Positions 24,579 to 31,810 of a stretch of DNA of 31,870 nt are shown here, piece after piece. The DNA is from Tissierellales bacterium (GTDB taxonomy: Bacteria > Bacillota > Clostridia > Tissierellales > Tissierellaceae), in contig JASLBE010000053.1 of assembly GCA_030146705.1 (NCBI GenBank), positions 1 through 31,870 on the forward strand, read 5' to 3'. Under the pieces are notes generated by a model. That model saw only the letters and a list, made by a program, of their open reading frames with translations, had not been told where the DNA came from and did no database searches. Position 1 is the first letter of the stretch, and each line of letters starts with the position of its first letter. A program made the position numbers and the translations under genes.

Positions 24579-25814
24579 TTAAAATCTTGTAGCAAAAAAT
24601 TTTTTTATTGAAATTTTTTCTAAATCTAAATAATCATGTTCCTGTAAAATTATAGCTAAGTCATAGGTATTTATTTTTTCATAATCTATTTTTTCGATTT
24701 TAAACTTATTTTTATTTATTAAAATTGTTTTGTCTATATTATCAAAAATACTAAAATCAATTTTCATTTTCAATAATTGAAAGCCTAGTTTATGGACTAA
24801 AGACATCCTTGTATCTTTTATATTAGGTTTATAAGAAGCTCCAATTAGGGCTAGCTTATAGGAATCTTTTCCTAAAAATCTTAATTCTTCCTCTATATCA
24901 ATAATTAACTTATAAATCATATTTTCATTTATAACAGAAGATGTCTCTAAAAGGCTTAGTTGAATATCTTTTCTATAGGCGTAATCTAATAAATAATAAG
25001 GATCTACTGGTATGCAATGCCCCCCAACACCAAAGCTAGGATGAAACTTCATAAAACCAAATCCCTTAGAAGATGCAGCCTCATTAACTTCATCAAAAGA
25101 AATTCCTATTTTTTTGCTTAAAGCATACATTTCATTAACCAAGGCTATATTTATAAACCTAAAGGTATTTTCATAAAGCTTTGTAAACTCAGCGGTTTCT
25201 AGACTAGATACAGGATATCCATTGCCTTCAAATAGAAGCTCCATAAGCTCTAAGGAAGCGTCTCCATAACCTGAAATAATCCTAGTTAACTTCCTGAAAC
25301 TAATATTTTTATTTCCAGGGTCTATCCTTTCAGGAGAGTATCCAACAAATATATCCTGGCCTACTTTAAAATTTTTGTTTTTTAATTGTTCAACTAGATA
25401 CTTGTGGGTTGTTCCTGGTGAAACTGTGCTTTCTAAAACTATTAATTGACCATTTCTAGCTGCATTTATAATAGTGCTACAAGCAGAAGCAATAAAGCTT
25501 AGGTCTGGAGTTTTATCATCTAATATAGGTGTCGGAACATCAATAAAAATTATATCTTCCTTGTATAGGTTTTTAAATGAACTTGTTACTTCAAATGAAC
25601 CTTCAACTCTTTTTAGACTTTCCGAAGATATGTCGTCTATGTAGGAATTACATTTACTTATACTCAATACTTTCTTTTCATCTATATCATAACCAGTGAC
25701 TTTATAGCCCTTCTCAAGATTAAATAAAAAATTTGGAAGTCCTACATATCCCAAACCAATTACCCCTATTTTCGCAGTTTTATTTTTAATTTTTTTAATT
25801 AGCTTTTCTTTCAT
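24579..25814 (-). CDS. Nucleotide-sugar dehydrogenase, UDP-HexNAc dehydrogenase-like
   Basis: 411 aa. Four-electron NAD-dependent dehydrogenases of this family oxidise C6 of a UDP-sugar to a uronic acid. The NAD site GVIGLGYVGLP is at 17-27, ESTVSPGTT near 128, KLYENTFR at 212-219 and the catalytic C267 in GVGGHCIPVDPYYL. YSPERIDPGN and GGHCIPVDP are the pattern of UDP-GlcNAc/UDP-ManNAc dehydrogenases (WbpA, WecC); UDP-glucose dehydrogenases such as HasB usually show GGxCxPKD. So UDP-GlcNAcA or UDP-ManNAcA is as likely a product as UDP-glucuronate. ATG at 25814 has AGGAGG four bases upstream. First gene of the operon with the synthase, to which it presumably supplies the acidic sugar. Confidence 0.85.
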   Translation of the reverse strand: MKEKLIKKIKNKTAKIGVIGLGYVGLPNFLFNLEKGYKVTGYDIDEKKVLSISKCNSYIDDISSESLKRVEGSFEVTSSFKNLYKEDIIFIDVPTPILDDKTPDLSFIASACSTIINAARNGQLIVLESTVSPGTTHKYLVEQLKNKNFKVGQDIFVGYSPERIDPGNKNISFRKLTRIISGYGDASLELMELLFEGNGYPVSSLETAEFTKLYENTFRFINIALVNEMYALSKKIGISFDEVNEAASSKGFGFMKFHPSFGVGGHCIPVDPYYLLDYAYRKDIQLSLLETSSVINENMIYKLIIDIEEELRFLGKDSYKLALIGASYKPNIKDTRMSLVHKLGFQLLKMKIDFSIFDNIDKTILINKNKFKIEKIDYEKINTYDLAIILQEHDYLDLEKISIKKFFATRF

Positions 25815-25830
25815 ATAACCTCCTAAATAA

Positions 25831-25877
25831 ATTTTATATTTAAATATAAAATATTCAACTCATTATATTATATCACA
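25831..25877 (-). promoter_or_regulatory. Promoter and 22-bp palindrome before the polysaccharide operon
   Basis: An extended -10 TGATATAAT on the minus strand (25875-25867) puts transcription start near 25860. Just downstream a perfect AT-only palindrome, half-site ATTTTATATTT, spans 25831-25852, 17 bases before the dehydrogenase start. It could be an operator or an RNA hairpin near the ribosome binding site. Confidence 0.55.
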
Positions 25878-26020
25878 AGCTAAGAAGATTTTAATAATTC
25901 TTATTTTAAAAATTTTACAATACTTCAGAAAAGTAAAATTTAAGCAAGTGAAAACTATCTTATATTAAGTAATAAATCTAAATATAAGATCATCTATAAA
26001 TCTTTAAAGTTAAGTAAAAT

Positions 26021-26067
26021 AATAATTAGGCTATGTAGTAAAATAATAACTACATAGCCTAATTATT
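26021..26067 (-). terminator. Terminator after the 61-aa gene, overlapping its stop codon
   Basis: A 19-bp perfect stem (26021-26039 with 26049-26067; core GGCTATGTAGT and ACTACATAGCC) with a 9-base loop. The arm begins in the stop codon of the small gene; TTACTTAA follows on the minus strand. It is one of the strongest hairpins in the window. Confidence 0.82.
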
Positions 26068-26251
26068 ATAATGCACAACCATATTTCCTCATAAGTTTAT
26101 TGGCTTTATCAAAATTTCCAGAATTAATATTTAATAGGATTAATTTTAGGTTTTCATCATTTTTACTTAACTTTATCTTATTTTTTTCTTTTTTGTCTAA
26201 ATAATTACTTATATTTTTTGCTATTGCCTGCAAATCTTTAGGACTAAGCAT
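26066..26251 (-). CDS. Hypothetical small protein, 61 aa
   Basis: Not recognised. The frame is open to GTG 26293, but no ribosome binding site precedes that codon; ATG 26251 lies six bases after GGGAGG, so the protein starts MLSPKDLQAIAKNISNYL. It is basic and helical with an N-terminal helix, a Lys-rich middle and a C-terminal helix with ANKLMRKYGCAL, and no membrane segment. It sits alone between the polysaccharide operon and gldA, with a strong terminator behind it and the gldA terminator in front. The binding site and terminator argue that it is expressed. Confidence 0.65.
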   Translation of the reverse strand: MLSPKDLQAIAKNISNYLDKKEKNKIKLSKNDENLKLILLNINSGNFDKANKLMRKYGCAL

Positions 26252-26316
26252 AGAATCCCTCCCAATGAAATTAAAATTATACTCATCTTTCACAAAAATA
26301 TACCCAATTATAGTAA

Positions 26317-26352
26317 AAAAACACTAATTAGGATTTCCTAATTAGTGTTTTT
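26317..26352 (-). terminator. Terminator of the glycerol dehydrogenase gene
   Basis: A 17-bp perfect stem (26317-26333 with 26336-26352; core CACTAATTAGGA and TCCTAATTAGTG). On the minus strand the second arm ends in TTTTT. It lies 15 bases after the gldA stop. Confidence 0.88.
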
Positions 26353-26367
26353 ACCAACCTATACAAT

Positions 26368-27450
26368 TTATAATTCAGTAGCCAAGGCGTCAGCCGTTAA
26401 TATCGCAGCATAAACATCATCTTTTGTTACTTCAAATGGCATATTATGAATTGATGATCCTTCTTGGCTAGCTAAACTAGCTACATTTTTTATTTCTTCT
26501 TCCTTAAACTCTTTAATATTTAAATCCTTTAGACTTGTTGGAAGGCCTACTTCTTCACAGAAATAAATAACTTCCATTATTTCATTAAGGTCTGCATTTT
26601 CTAAAACTAATTGAACTATTACCCCAAAGGCAACTAATTCACCATGGTATAAAGAAGATGTTTCTTCCATAGAAGTAAAGGCATCATGGATAGCATGTGC
26701 TGCTGCTAAGCCACCACTTTCAAATCCTAGACCACTTAATAGGGTATTGGCTTCTACTATTTTTTCAACAGCCTTAGTAACTACCTTTCTTTCTACCGCT
26801 AATTTAGCTTTCAGTCCTTCTTCTAATAAAGTTTCATAACACAAGTTTGCCATAGCTTCTGCGGCCATAGTAGATCCACCACCTGACATAGCCTTAGAGT
26901 TTGATGAAATTGCAGCTCGAGCCTCAAACTTGGTAGCAAGTGCATCACCCATACCAGCTACTAAAAGCCTAGAAGGAGCATTGACTATAGTTTCTAAATC
27001 CACAAGCACTATATTTGGATTGTTTTTTATAAGCAAGTAGTCTTCAAAAACCCCTTCATCAGTATAAATAACTGACAAGGCTGATGTAGGCGCATCAGTA
27101 CTAGCCACTGTAGGTATTATTGCAAGTGGTTTATCCGCATAGTAGGCTATAGCTTTTGCAGTATCATGAACCTTACCACCACCAACACCAACAACAACAT
27201 CTGTATTTTTTGCTTCTAACTCCTTCCTAAGCCTCTCTATTTCTTTTTTAGAACATTGGCCATTAAAAATTATGAACTCTAAGTCTTCATCATCAAAGCT
27301 AGACTTTATTTTATCTCCAAATCTTTTATATCCATTTTCAGTAATTAATACAAAAAATTTACTACCTAAATATCCTATATGTTCCTTTAAATTATTAAGA
27401 ATCCCCTTACCTTGGATATACTTTCCTGGTGAAATTAAAATTTTTTCCAT
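26368..27450 (-). CDS. gldA: Glycerol dehydrogenase GldA
   Basis: 360 aa, iron-containing-alcohol-dehydrogenase fold. GldA interconverts glycerol and dihydroxyacetone with NAD. NAD-binding GVGGGKVHDTAKA is at 88-100, and IPTVASTDAPTSALSVIYT (112-130) is highly typical of GldA. Metal ligands are D169 (GMGDAL), H252 (AAHAIHDAF) and H269 (LYHGELVAFG). ATG at 27450 has GGAGG upstream. It is a single-gene unit bounded by terminators; no dihydroxyacetone kinase gene is adjacent (fakA at the other end of the window shares a DhaL-like domain but is not part of this pathway). Confidence 0.95.
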   Translation of the reverse strand: MEKILISPGKYIQGKGILNNLKEHIGYLGSKFFVLITENGYKRFGDKIKSSFDDEDLEFIIFNGQCSKKEIERLRKELEAKNTDVVVGVGGGKVHDTAKAIAYYADKPLAIIPTVASTDAPTSALSVIYTDEGVFEDYLLIKNNPNIVLVDLETIVNAPSRLLVAGMGDALATKFEARAAISSNSKAMSGGGSTMAAEAMANLCYETLLEEGLKAKLAVERKVVTKAVEKIVEANTLLSGLGFESGGLAAAHAIHDAFTSMEETSSLYHGELVAFGVIVQLVLENADLNEIMEVIYFCEEVGLPTSLKDLNIKEFKEEEIKNVASLASQEGSSIHNMPFEVTKDDVYAAILTADALATEL

Positions 27451-27556
27451 AACTACCTCCTAAAAACTATTAAGTTAATATCTTTCTTAAGTTATATACC
27501 CTAATTAGGATTAAATATGTAATTTTAACCAGCTAGTTATTTCTATCTCTCAACAT

Positions 27557-27593
27557 AAAATAAAAAACCTACTATTAGTAGGTTTTTTATTTT
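27557..27593 (-). terminator. Terminator of the M20 peptidase-yjiHG operon
   Basis: A 17-bp perfect stem (27557-27573 with 27577-27593; core AACCTACT and AGTAGGTT) and a 3-base loop; the minus-strand end is T-rich. It starts 7 bases after the yjiG-like stop. Confidence 0.9.
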
Positions 27594-27600
27594 ATAAAGT

Positions 27601-28083
27601 TTATAATATTATATTTAGAAGGAACCTAACTATAAGCATTCCTAAAACACTATCTATAATTGGTACCAACCACATTAAAGCCCTATGGTCTTTGTTTATA
27701 TCAGACACTAATACAATACGTGCATAATGACCTACTAAAGTACCCATAAGCATACATGGCATTATTAAAATAGTTGCTTGAACTCCATTTATAAGCCCGG
27801 CTGCATACATATTTGCTGCTGTTGCAGCACCTGCAGCCTTAGAAAAGAAGGCAGATAAAATTACAACTATAGATTCCCCAGGAAGTCCAAAAAGTCCCAT
27901 AACAGGACCAAATACAACCCCTAAAATGTCAACTAAACCAGTAAGTTTTAAAAATTGAACTATGGCATAACCTAAGATCATAGCAGGTAGTATTTGTTCC
28001 ACACCAATATAAAAACCTTTTTTACAGCCATTCATAAAAACTTCAATAGCTGACTTGTCTTTTTTTGTTGTAGTATCTGTCAT
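27601..28083 (-). CDS. yjiG: YjiG-like membrane protein (nucleoside-recognition/Gate domain)
   Basis: 160 aa with about four hydrophobic segments. The motifs GYAIVQFLKLTGLVDILG, SAFFSKAAGAATAANMYAAG and MLMGTLVGHYARIVLVS match YjiG, a small Gate-domain protein that works with YjiH and is distantly related to SpmB. In E. coli the yjiH-yjiG pair stands beside iadA, the isoaspartyl dipeptidase; here it stands behind an M20 peptidase. A shared role in taking up or exporting peptide substrates or products is inferred and not shown. Its ATG follows the yjiH-like TAG directly, with GGAGG inside the end of that gene, so translation is coupled. Confidence 0.85.
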   Translation of the reverse strand: MTDTTTKKDKSAIEVFMNGCKKGFYIGVEQILPAMILGYAIVQFLKLTGLVDILGVVFGPVMGLFGLPGESIVVILSAFFSKAAGAATAANMYAAGLINGVQATILIMPCMLMGTLVGHYARIVLVSDINKDHRALMWLVPIIDSVLGMLIVRFLLNIIL

Positions 28084-28707
28084 CTAATTTACCTCCAGTT
28101 TTTTTCTTTTAACTCTTAAGTAAAGCCTTACTAAATTAGCACCAAAAACCTTACAAATAAATTCTATTAGAATAATAGGTCCCAAGGCTAATAATGATAG
28201 GGGAAGTAAAGGTGCTTGAGTATTAATAGTATTTAATACAACTGCAGATCCTGCATATTGGTAGGCTACAAAGATAGTTCTTTCTTCATCAGTAATCTTT
28301 CCCTCATCAAAAAGTTGTTTAGTCATTACTGCTCCTATATCAGAGCTTGTAAAAGATGATACAAAGGCTATTCCAGTTTCACCAGAAATTCCTAAGAGCG
28401 GCTTAAGAATAGGGTTAAAAACCTTTGTAGCTGCATCCATAGCCCCAAAATGTTCTGCCACATCTATTAAACCTACTGCTAGACATATATTAGGAATTAG
28501 TGTTAGGGCTATTAAGAACCCTTCTTTACCACCAAATCCTCCCTTACCAACAAAATTATTTCCATCTGCAATAATTCCAAAACTCCCACTTAGGTTTGAG
28601 AAATCTAAGGCTGCTAGGGGGCCTTCTGAACTTTGAAAAATCCCTGAAAATAAGATTATTAGTAGTATAAGAGATAGCCAGCCCTTCCAAGTTATTTTTT
28701 CTTCCAT
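28084..28707 (-). CDS. yjiH: YjiH-like membrane protein (nucleoside-recognition/Gate domain)
   Basis: 207 aa with an N-terminal hydrophobic segment (WLSLILLIILFSGIF) and several more. LTLIPNICLAVGLIDVAEHF, GISGETGIAFVSSFTSSDIG and AVVLNTINTQAPLLPLSLLA fit YjiH, the larger partner of YjiG. The ORF extends to TTG 28734 inside the end of the peptidase gene, but ATG 28707 has AGGAG eight bases upstream and is the better start, leaving 19 bases after the peptidase stop. Together with YjiG it probably forms one transporter or membrane complex. Confidence 0.85.
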   Translation of the reverse strand: MEEKITWKGWLSLILLIILFSGIFQSSEGPLAALDFSNLSGSFGIIADGNNFVGKGGFGGKEGFLIALTLIPNICLAVGLIDVAEHFGAMDAATKVFNPILKPLLGISGETGIAFVSSFTSSDIGAVMTKQLFDEGKITDEERTIFVAYQYAGSAVVLNTINTQAPLLPLSLLALGPIILIEFICKVFGANLVRLYLRVKRKKLEVN

Positions 28708-28726
28708 AATATCTTCTCCTCTTTTG

Positions 28727-29899
28727 CTATCCAAATAATTTATTCAAGCCTATAACACTTGCAGATAATAGTTTCCCTCTTTCAACCATTGAGTCTAAGA
28801 TAGCATATTCTCTAGTAGTATGATTCCATTGTCCTTGAATTCCTATTGAGCAAAGGACAGGTACGCCAGCCGCTTGTATATATGCAGCATCAGAACTACC
28901 ACCTAGTCTTATTTGTTTTGTTTCTGCCAAATTGTTTTCTTTTGCAACTTCCTCTACAAGTTCATATAAGCTTAAGACATCTTTAGTGGTTTCAAAAGGA
29001 CTAAATCCTCCCATGAAAACTAGGTCAGTAGTTGTTCCGTCTACAAATGTTTTTGAACAAACTTCTTCTAATCTTTTTTGATATCTTTTCATTTCTTCAA
29101 CAGTTTCAAACCTACATTCAACTTCTAAGTGACATTCTTTTGGCACAGCATTATTAACAGTTCCACCCTTAATAACAGATGCCGTAACTGTTGTTCCCTT
29201 ATCTAAATCTGTTAATTTTTGTATTTCAATAATTTTATAGGCCATTTCTTCAATGGCATTCCTTCCAGAAAGGAAGTCATTTCCAGCATGACTCTCTACA
29301 CCTGTTACATTAACATGGTATAAGATGCGACCCTTTCTTCCAACACATATACTATTATCAATAAGTCCAGTTTCTAAGTTAAAAGCACATACACAACCCT
29401 TTGCTTCCTCTTGTAGAACCTCTGCACCCTTACTTTCAAAATGTCCAATTTCTTCATCACCTGAGAAAATGATTTTTATAGGTCTTTCATTGTAGCCAGC
29501 AGAAATTAAAGCCTTAATAGCATACAATCCAGTTATAATTCCACCCTTCATATCCAATACTCCTGGTCCATAAGCCTTACCATCTTCTACCCTGAACTTA
29601 TTATCATATACATGCTTTCCTATAACAGTATCAGCATGTCCTGAGAATAGGACTGGTTCTTTCCCATTATCATCTCCATATAAGCCAACAAGAGTCGGTC
29701 CATTCTTTTCAACATCAATAAGTTTACAAGTAAAGCCTTCTTTTTCAAAAAGTTCTTTTAAATGTTCCATAGCCTTTATAACATCTTCTGTATCTTTTGA
29801 AAAGCTGTTCATAGATACAAATTCCTTTAGGGTTTCTACCATATTATCCCTATTTTCTTCTAAGTATTTAAAAGCTTTTTCTATTATTTGTTTTTTCAT
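28727..29899 (-). CDS. M20 family metallopeptidase (carboxypeptidase G2/ArgE-like)
   Basis: 390 aa. M20 zinc exopeptidases cleave dipeptides, acyl-amino acids or C-terminal glutamate. Metal-site residues are visible: H88 and D90 (SGHADTV), D116 (GPGVLDMKGG), the catalytic pair E149/E150 (GDEEIG), E176 (NLETG) and the late His in WNHTTREYA. The spacing and the dimerisation region fit carboxypeptidase G2-like enzymes, but ArgE, DapE and peptidase V relatives look alike, so the substrate is open. No signal peptide, so it acts in the cytoplasm. ATG at 29899 has GGAGG upstream. First gene of the operon with yjiH and yjiG. Confidence 0.88.
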   Translation of the reverse strand: MKKQIIEKAFKYLEENRDNMVETLKEFVSMNSFSKDTEDVIKAMEHLKELFEKEGFTCKLIDVEKNGPTLVGLYGDDNGKEPVLFSGHADTVIGKHVYDNKFRVEDGKAYGPGVLDMKGGIITGLYAIKALISAGYNERPIKIIFSGDEEIGHFESKGAEVLQEEAKGCVCAFNLETGLIDNSICVGRKGRILYHVNVTGVESHAGNDFLSGRNAIEEMAYKIIEIQKLTDLDKGTTVTASVIKGGTVNNAVPKECHLEVECRFETVEEMKRYQKRLEEVCSKTFVDGTTTDLVFMGGFSPFETTKDVLSLYELVEEVAKENNLAETKQIRLGGSSDAAYIQAAGVPVLCSIGIQGQWNHTTREYAILDSMVERGKLLSASVIGLNKLFG

Positions 29900-30115
29900 T
29901 TTTCTTTCCTCCTTAAAAATTAGATTGGGAATATTCTCAATTTTACAAATATCTTTTCGAGAAATTATAGTTATTATATAACTATTTATGGAAAAGTATA
30001 GGTATATAAAGATTTCTTAATAATTTTATAATAATTATTAATTTAACCTATAAGGCTTAATTAAAGATATAGTGCAGTATATAAATTTAAAAAAATTTAT
30101 TATATTTATAATATA
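29900..30115. other. Divergent upstream region with two inverted repeats
   Basis: Between the divergent peptidase and MATE genes. An imperfect 18-bp palindrome (ATTGGGAATATTCTCAAT, 29924-29941, one mismatched pair) lies in the peptidase leader, and ATAGTTA...TAACTAT (29967-29973 and 29979-29985) lies further up. Either may be an operator for the peptidase operon. I could not fix the peptidase promoter. Confidence 0.45.
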
Positions 30116-30144
30116 TTGACTATTTTGTAAAAATTTGCTATAAT
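30116..30144 (+). promoter_or_regulatory. Promoter of the second MATE gene
   Basis: Near-consensus: -35 TTGACT (30116-30121), 17-base spacer, -10 TATAAT (30139-30144). The start would be near G30151, placing the leader's conserved part at the 5' end of the RNA. Confidence 0.85.
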
Positions 30145-30150
30145 TCTTTA

Positions 30151-30225
30151 GACAATCAAACCTGCCGGGGAGAAGAAAAATGTGAAGCTAGGCCTTTGTT
30201 CACAACATAGGTCTAGCTTTTATTG
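30151..30225 (+). promoter_or_regulatory. Candidate guanidine-IV (mepA motif) riboswitch with terminator
   Basis: A short leader before a MATE gene with an unpaired CCTGCCGGGGAG stretch (30161-30172) and a terminator stem AAGCTAGGCCT (30185-30195) with AGGTCTAGCTT (30209-30219), one G-U pair, then TTATTGTATT. The loop holds CACA (30201-30204), which can pair with TGTG (30181-30184) just before the stem, giving a pseudoknot. Small size, position at the start of the RNA, terminator and downstream MATE gene match what is reported for the mepA motif, which turns on exporters when guanidine is present. The identification is from memory of the class, not from a model search. A plain attenuator for another ligand is possible. 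Confidence 0.55.
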
Positions 30226-30257
30226 TATTGAAAAATTTTAATTGAGGAGTGATTTAC

Positions 30258-31601
30258 ATGTTAAAGGACAAAAAACAAATATTTAAATATATAGGTCCTG
30301 GAATAGTTGGCTTACTTTTTAATTCCCTATATATTATAGTTGATGGAATATTTGTTGCAAAAATGCTAGGTAGTAATGCACTAGCAGCAGTTACTGTTGT
30401 TGTACCAATAGTTGAAATTCTTATTGCACTTAGTTTAATGATCTCCATTGGTTGTGGTGTTTACATTTCTTCCCATTATGGTAAAGGAAATCTAGAAGAG
30501 TCAAGAAATTATTTTAACCATGGTATGCGTATTACATTAGTAGTATCTATAGGTATAACCCTTTTATTTCTTTTATTCCATAATCCAATAATAAAACTTC
30601 TTGGAACAACGGATATTATTTACGAAGAAACTAGGAGTTACTTTATTTGGTTTACAGCCTTTATACCATTTTTTATGTTTAACTATGCACTTGGAACCTG
30701 GGTTAGGAATGATGGTAGCCCAGAACTTGCTATGATAGGACAAGTTGTAGGTGCCATTTTAAATGTAGTATTAGACTATACCTTTATGGGCCCTCTAAAT
30801 TGGGGAATTAAAGGAGCTGCTATAGCTACTGGATTAGGTCCAGTAATTGGTATAATTATACTAATGCCACATTTTATAAGAAAAACTGGTAATCTTTACT
30901 TGGAAAAAATTAAATTTGAGTTTAAAAAAGTAAAACATATTATGCTAGGAGGACTTCCTTCTTTTGCCATTGAATTTTCACTAGGTATAATGACCTTCTT
31001 CTGTAACTTATTTATAGCTGCAAGATTTAAAGAAGCTGGTCTATCAGCTTTTGGTATAATAGGATATATAAACCTTATAGTCTTATCTGTTTACCTAGGT
31101 ATAGGTCAAGGTACCCAACCATTAATAAGTAGTTTTAGTGGCCAAAAAGACTATGACTCTATATATGAAATATATAAATTATCTTTGAAAATAGCAGTAT
31201 TTACGGGTATTTTTAGTTATATAATTCTTGCTTTAAATAAATCCTTTGTTGTTGGAATTTTCATAGATAAGAATAATCCAGCTGTTATGGACTTAAGCAT
31301 TAGGGCAATAAACTTATTCTTTGTAAGTTTGCCAATTACAGGTATAAATGTTTTAACAGCTTCCTTGTTTGAAGCAAAACAAAATATAGTGCCATCAGTA
31401 ATAATCTCTTTTGCAAGGTCAGCTATATTTTTAGTACCATCTTTATTTGTCTTAAATTATTTTTCTAACCCAATGCTATTATGGTTAGCAGTACCTATAA
31501 CAGAGTTTATTAGCTTGTTTTTATGTATATATTTATTAAAATATGTTAAATCAATGGATGATTTGTCTTTAGAGAATAGTAGTAAGCCAGTAAAAAATTA
31601 A
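30258..31601 (+). CDS. MATE family exporter, MepA-like
   Basis: 447 aa, about twelve membrane helices in two halves. It begins IGPGIVGLLFNSLYIIVDGI, the first-helix pattern of MATE proteins and close to MepA as I know it, and has GTQPLISSFSG in the second half. MepA exports cationic drugs; homologues under guanidine riboswitches are thought to handle guanidine-like compounds. The ORF extends to GTG 30249, which lies inside the ribosome binding site GAGGAG (30244-30249); ATG 30258 is the real start. It is a single-gene unit with its own promoter, leader and terminator. It is clearly different from the other MATE gene in this window. Confidence 0.93.
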   Translation: MLKDKKQIFKYIGPGIVGLLFNSLYIIVDGIFVAKMLGSNALAAVTVVVPIVEILIALSLMISIGCGVYISSHYGKGNLEESRNYFNHGMRITLVVSIGITLLFLLFHNPIIKLLGTTDIIYEETRSYFIWFTAFIPFFMFNYALGTWVRNDGSPELAMIGQVVGAILNVVLDYTFMGPLNWGIKGAAIATGLGPVIGIIILMPHFIRKTGNLYLEKIKFEFKKVKHIMLGGLPSFAIEFSLGIMTFFCNLFIAARFKEAGLSAFGIIGYINLIVLSVYLGIGQGTQPLISSFSGQKDYDSIYEIYKLSLKIAVFTGIFSYIILALNKSFVVGIFIDKNNPAVMDLSIRAINLFFVSLPITGINVLTASLFEAKQNIVPSVIISFARSAIFLVPSLFVLNYFSNPMLLWLAVPITEFISLFLCIYLLKYVKSMDDLSLENSSKPVKN

Positions 31602-31613
31602 ATAAAAATCAAC

Positions 31614-31647
31614 AAAAGATGTAGCATACATGCTACATCTTTTATTT
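31614..31647 (+). terminator. Terminator of the second MATE gene
   Basis: A 14-bp perfect stem (31614-31627 with 31630-31643; arms AAAAGATGTAGCAT and ATGCTACATCTTTT) with a T-rich tail, 12 bases after the stop codon. Confidence 0.93.
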
Positions 31648-31810
31648 TGAAGTTTTCCCTTCCTTAAAATTTCATATAAAAGAAAATGGAATATTTATAC
31701 AATTTATGGTATTATTAGTATTATTAATTAATCTGGAGGTGGTATAAGAAATACAAATAAAGCTTTAATAGTTATTTAATTATTTATATTAAGAAAGGTA
31801 GGATAGGTTT

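Noticed and set aside
24579..25814. Plain naming of the dehydrogenase as HasB (UDP-glucose 6-dehydrogenase)
   Set aside because: The catalytic-cysteine motif GGHCIPVDP differs from the GGxCxPKD of that group, so the substrate is left open.
28708..28734. TTG start of the YjiH-like gene at 28734
   Set aside because: It overlaps the peptidase stop and lacks a spaced ribosome site, whereas ATG 28707 has AGGAG eight bases upstream.
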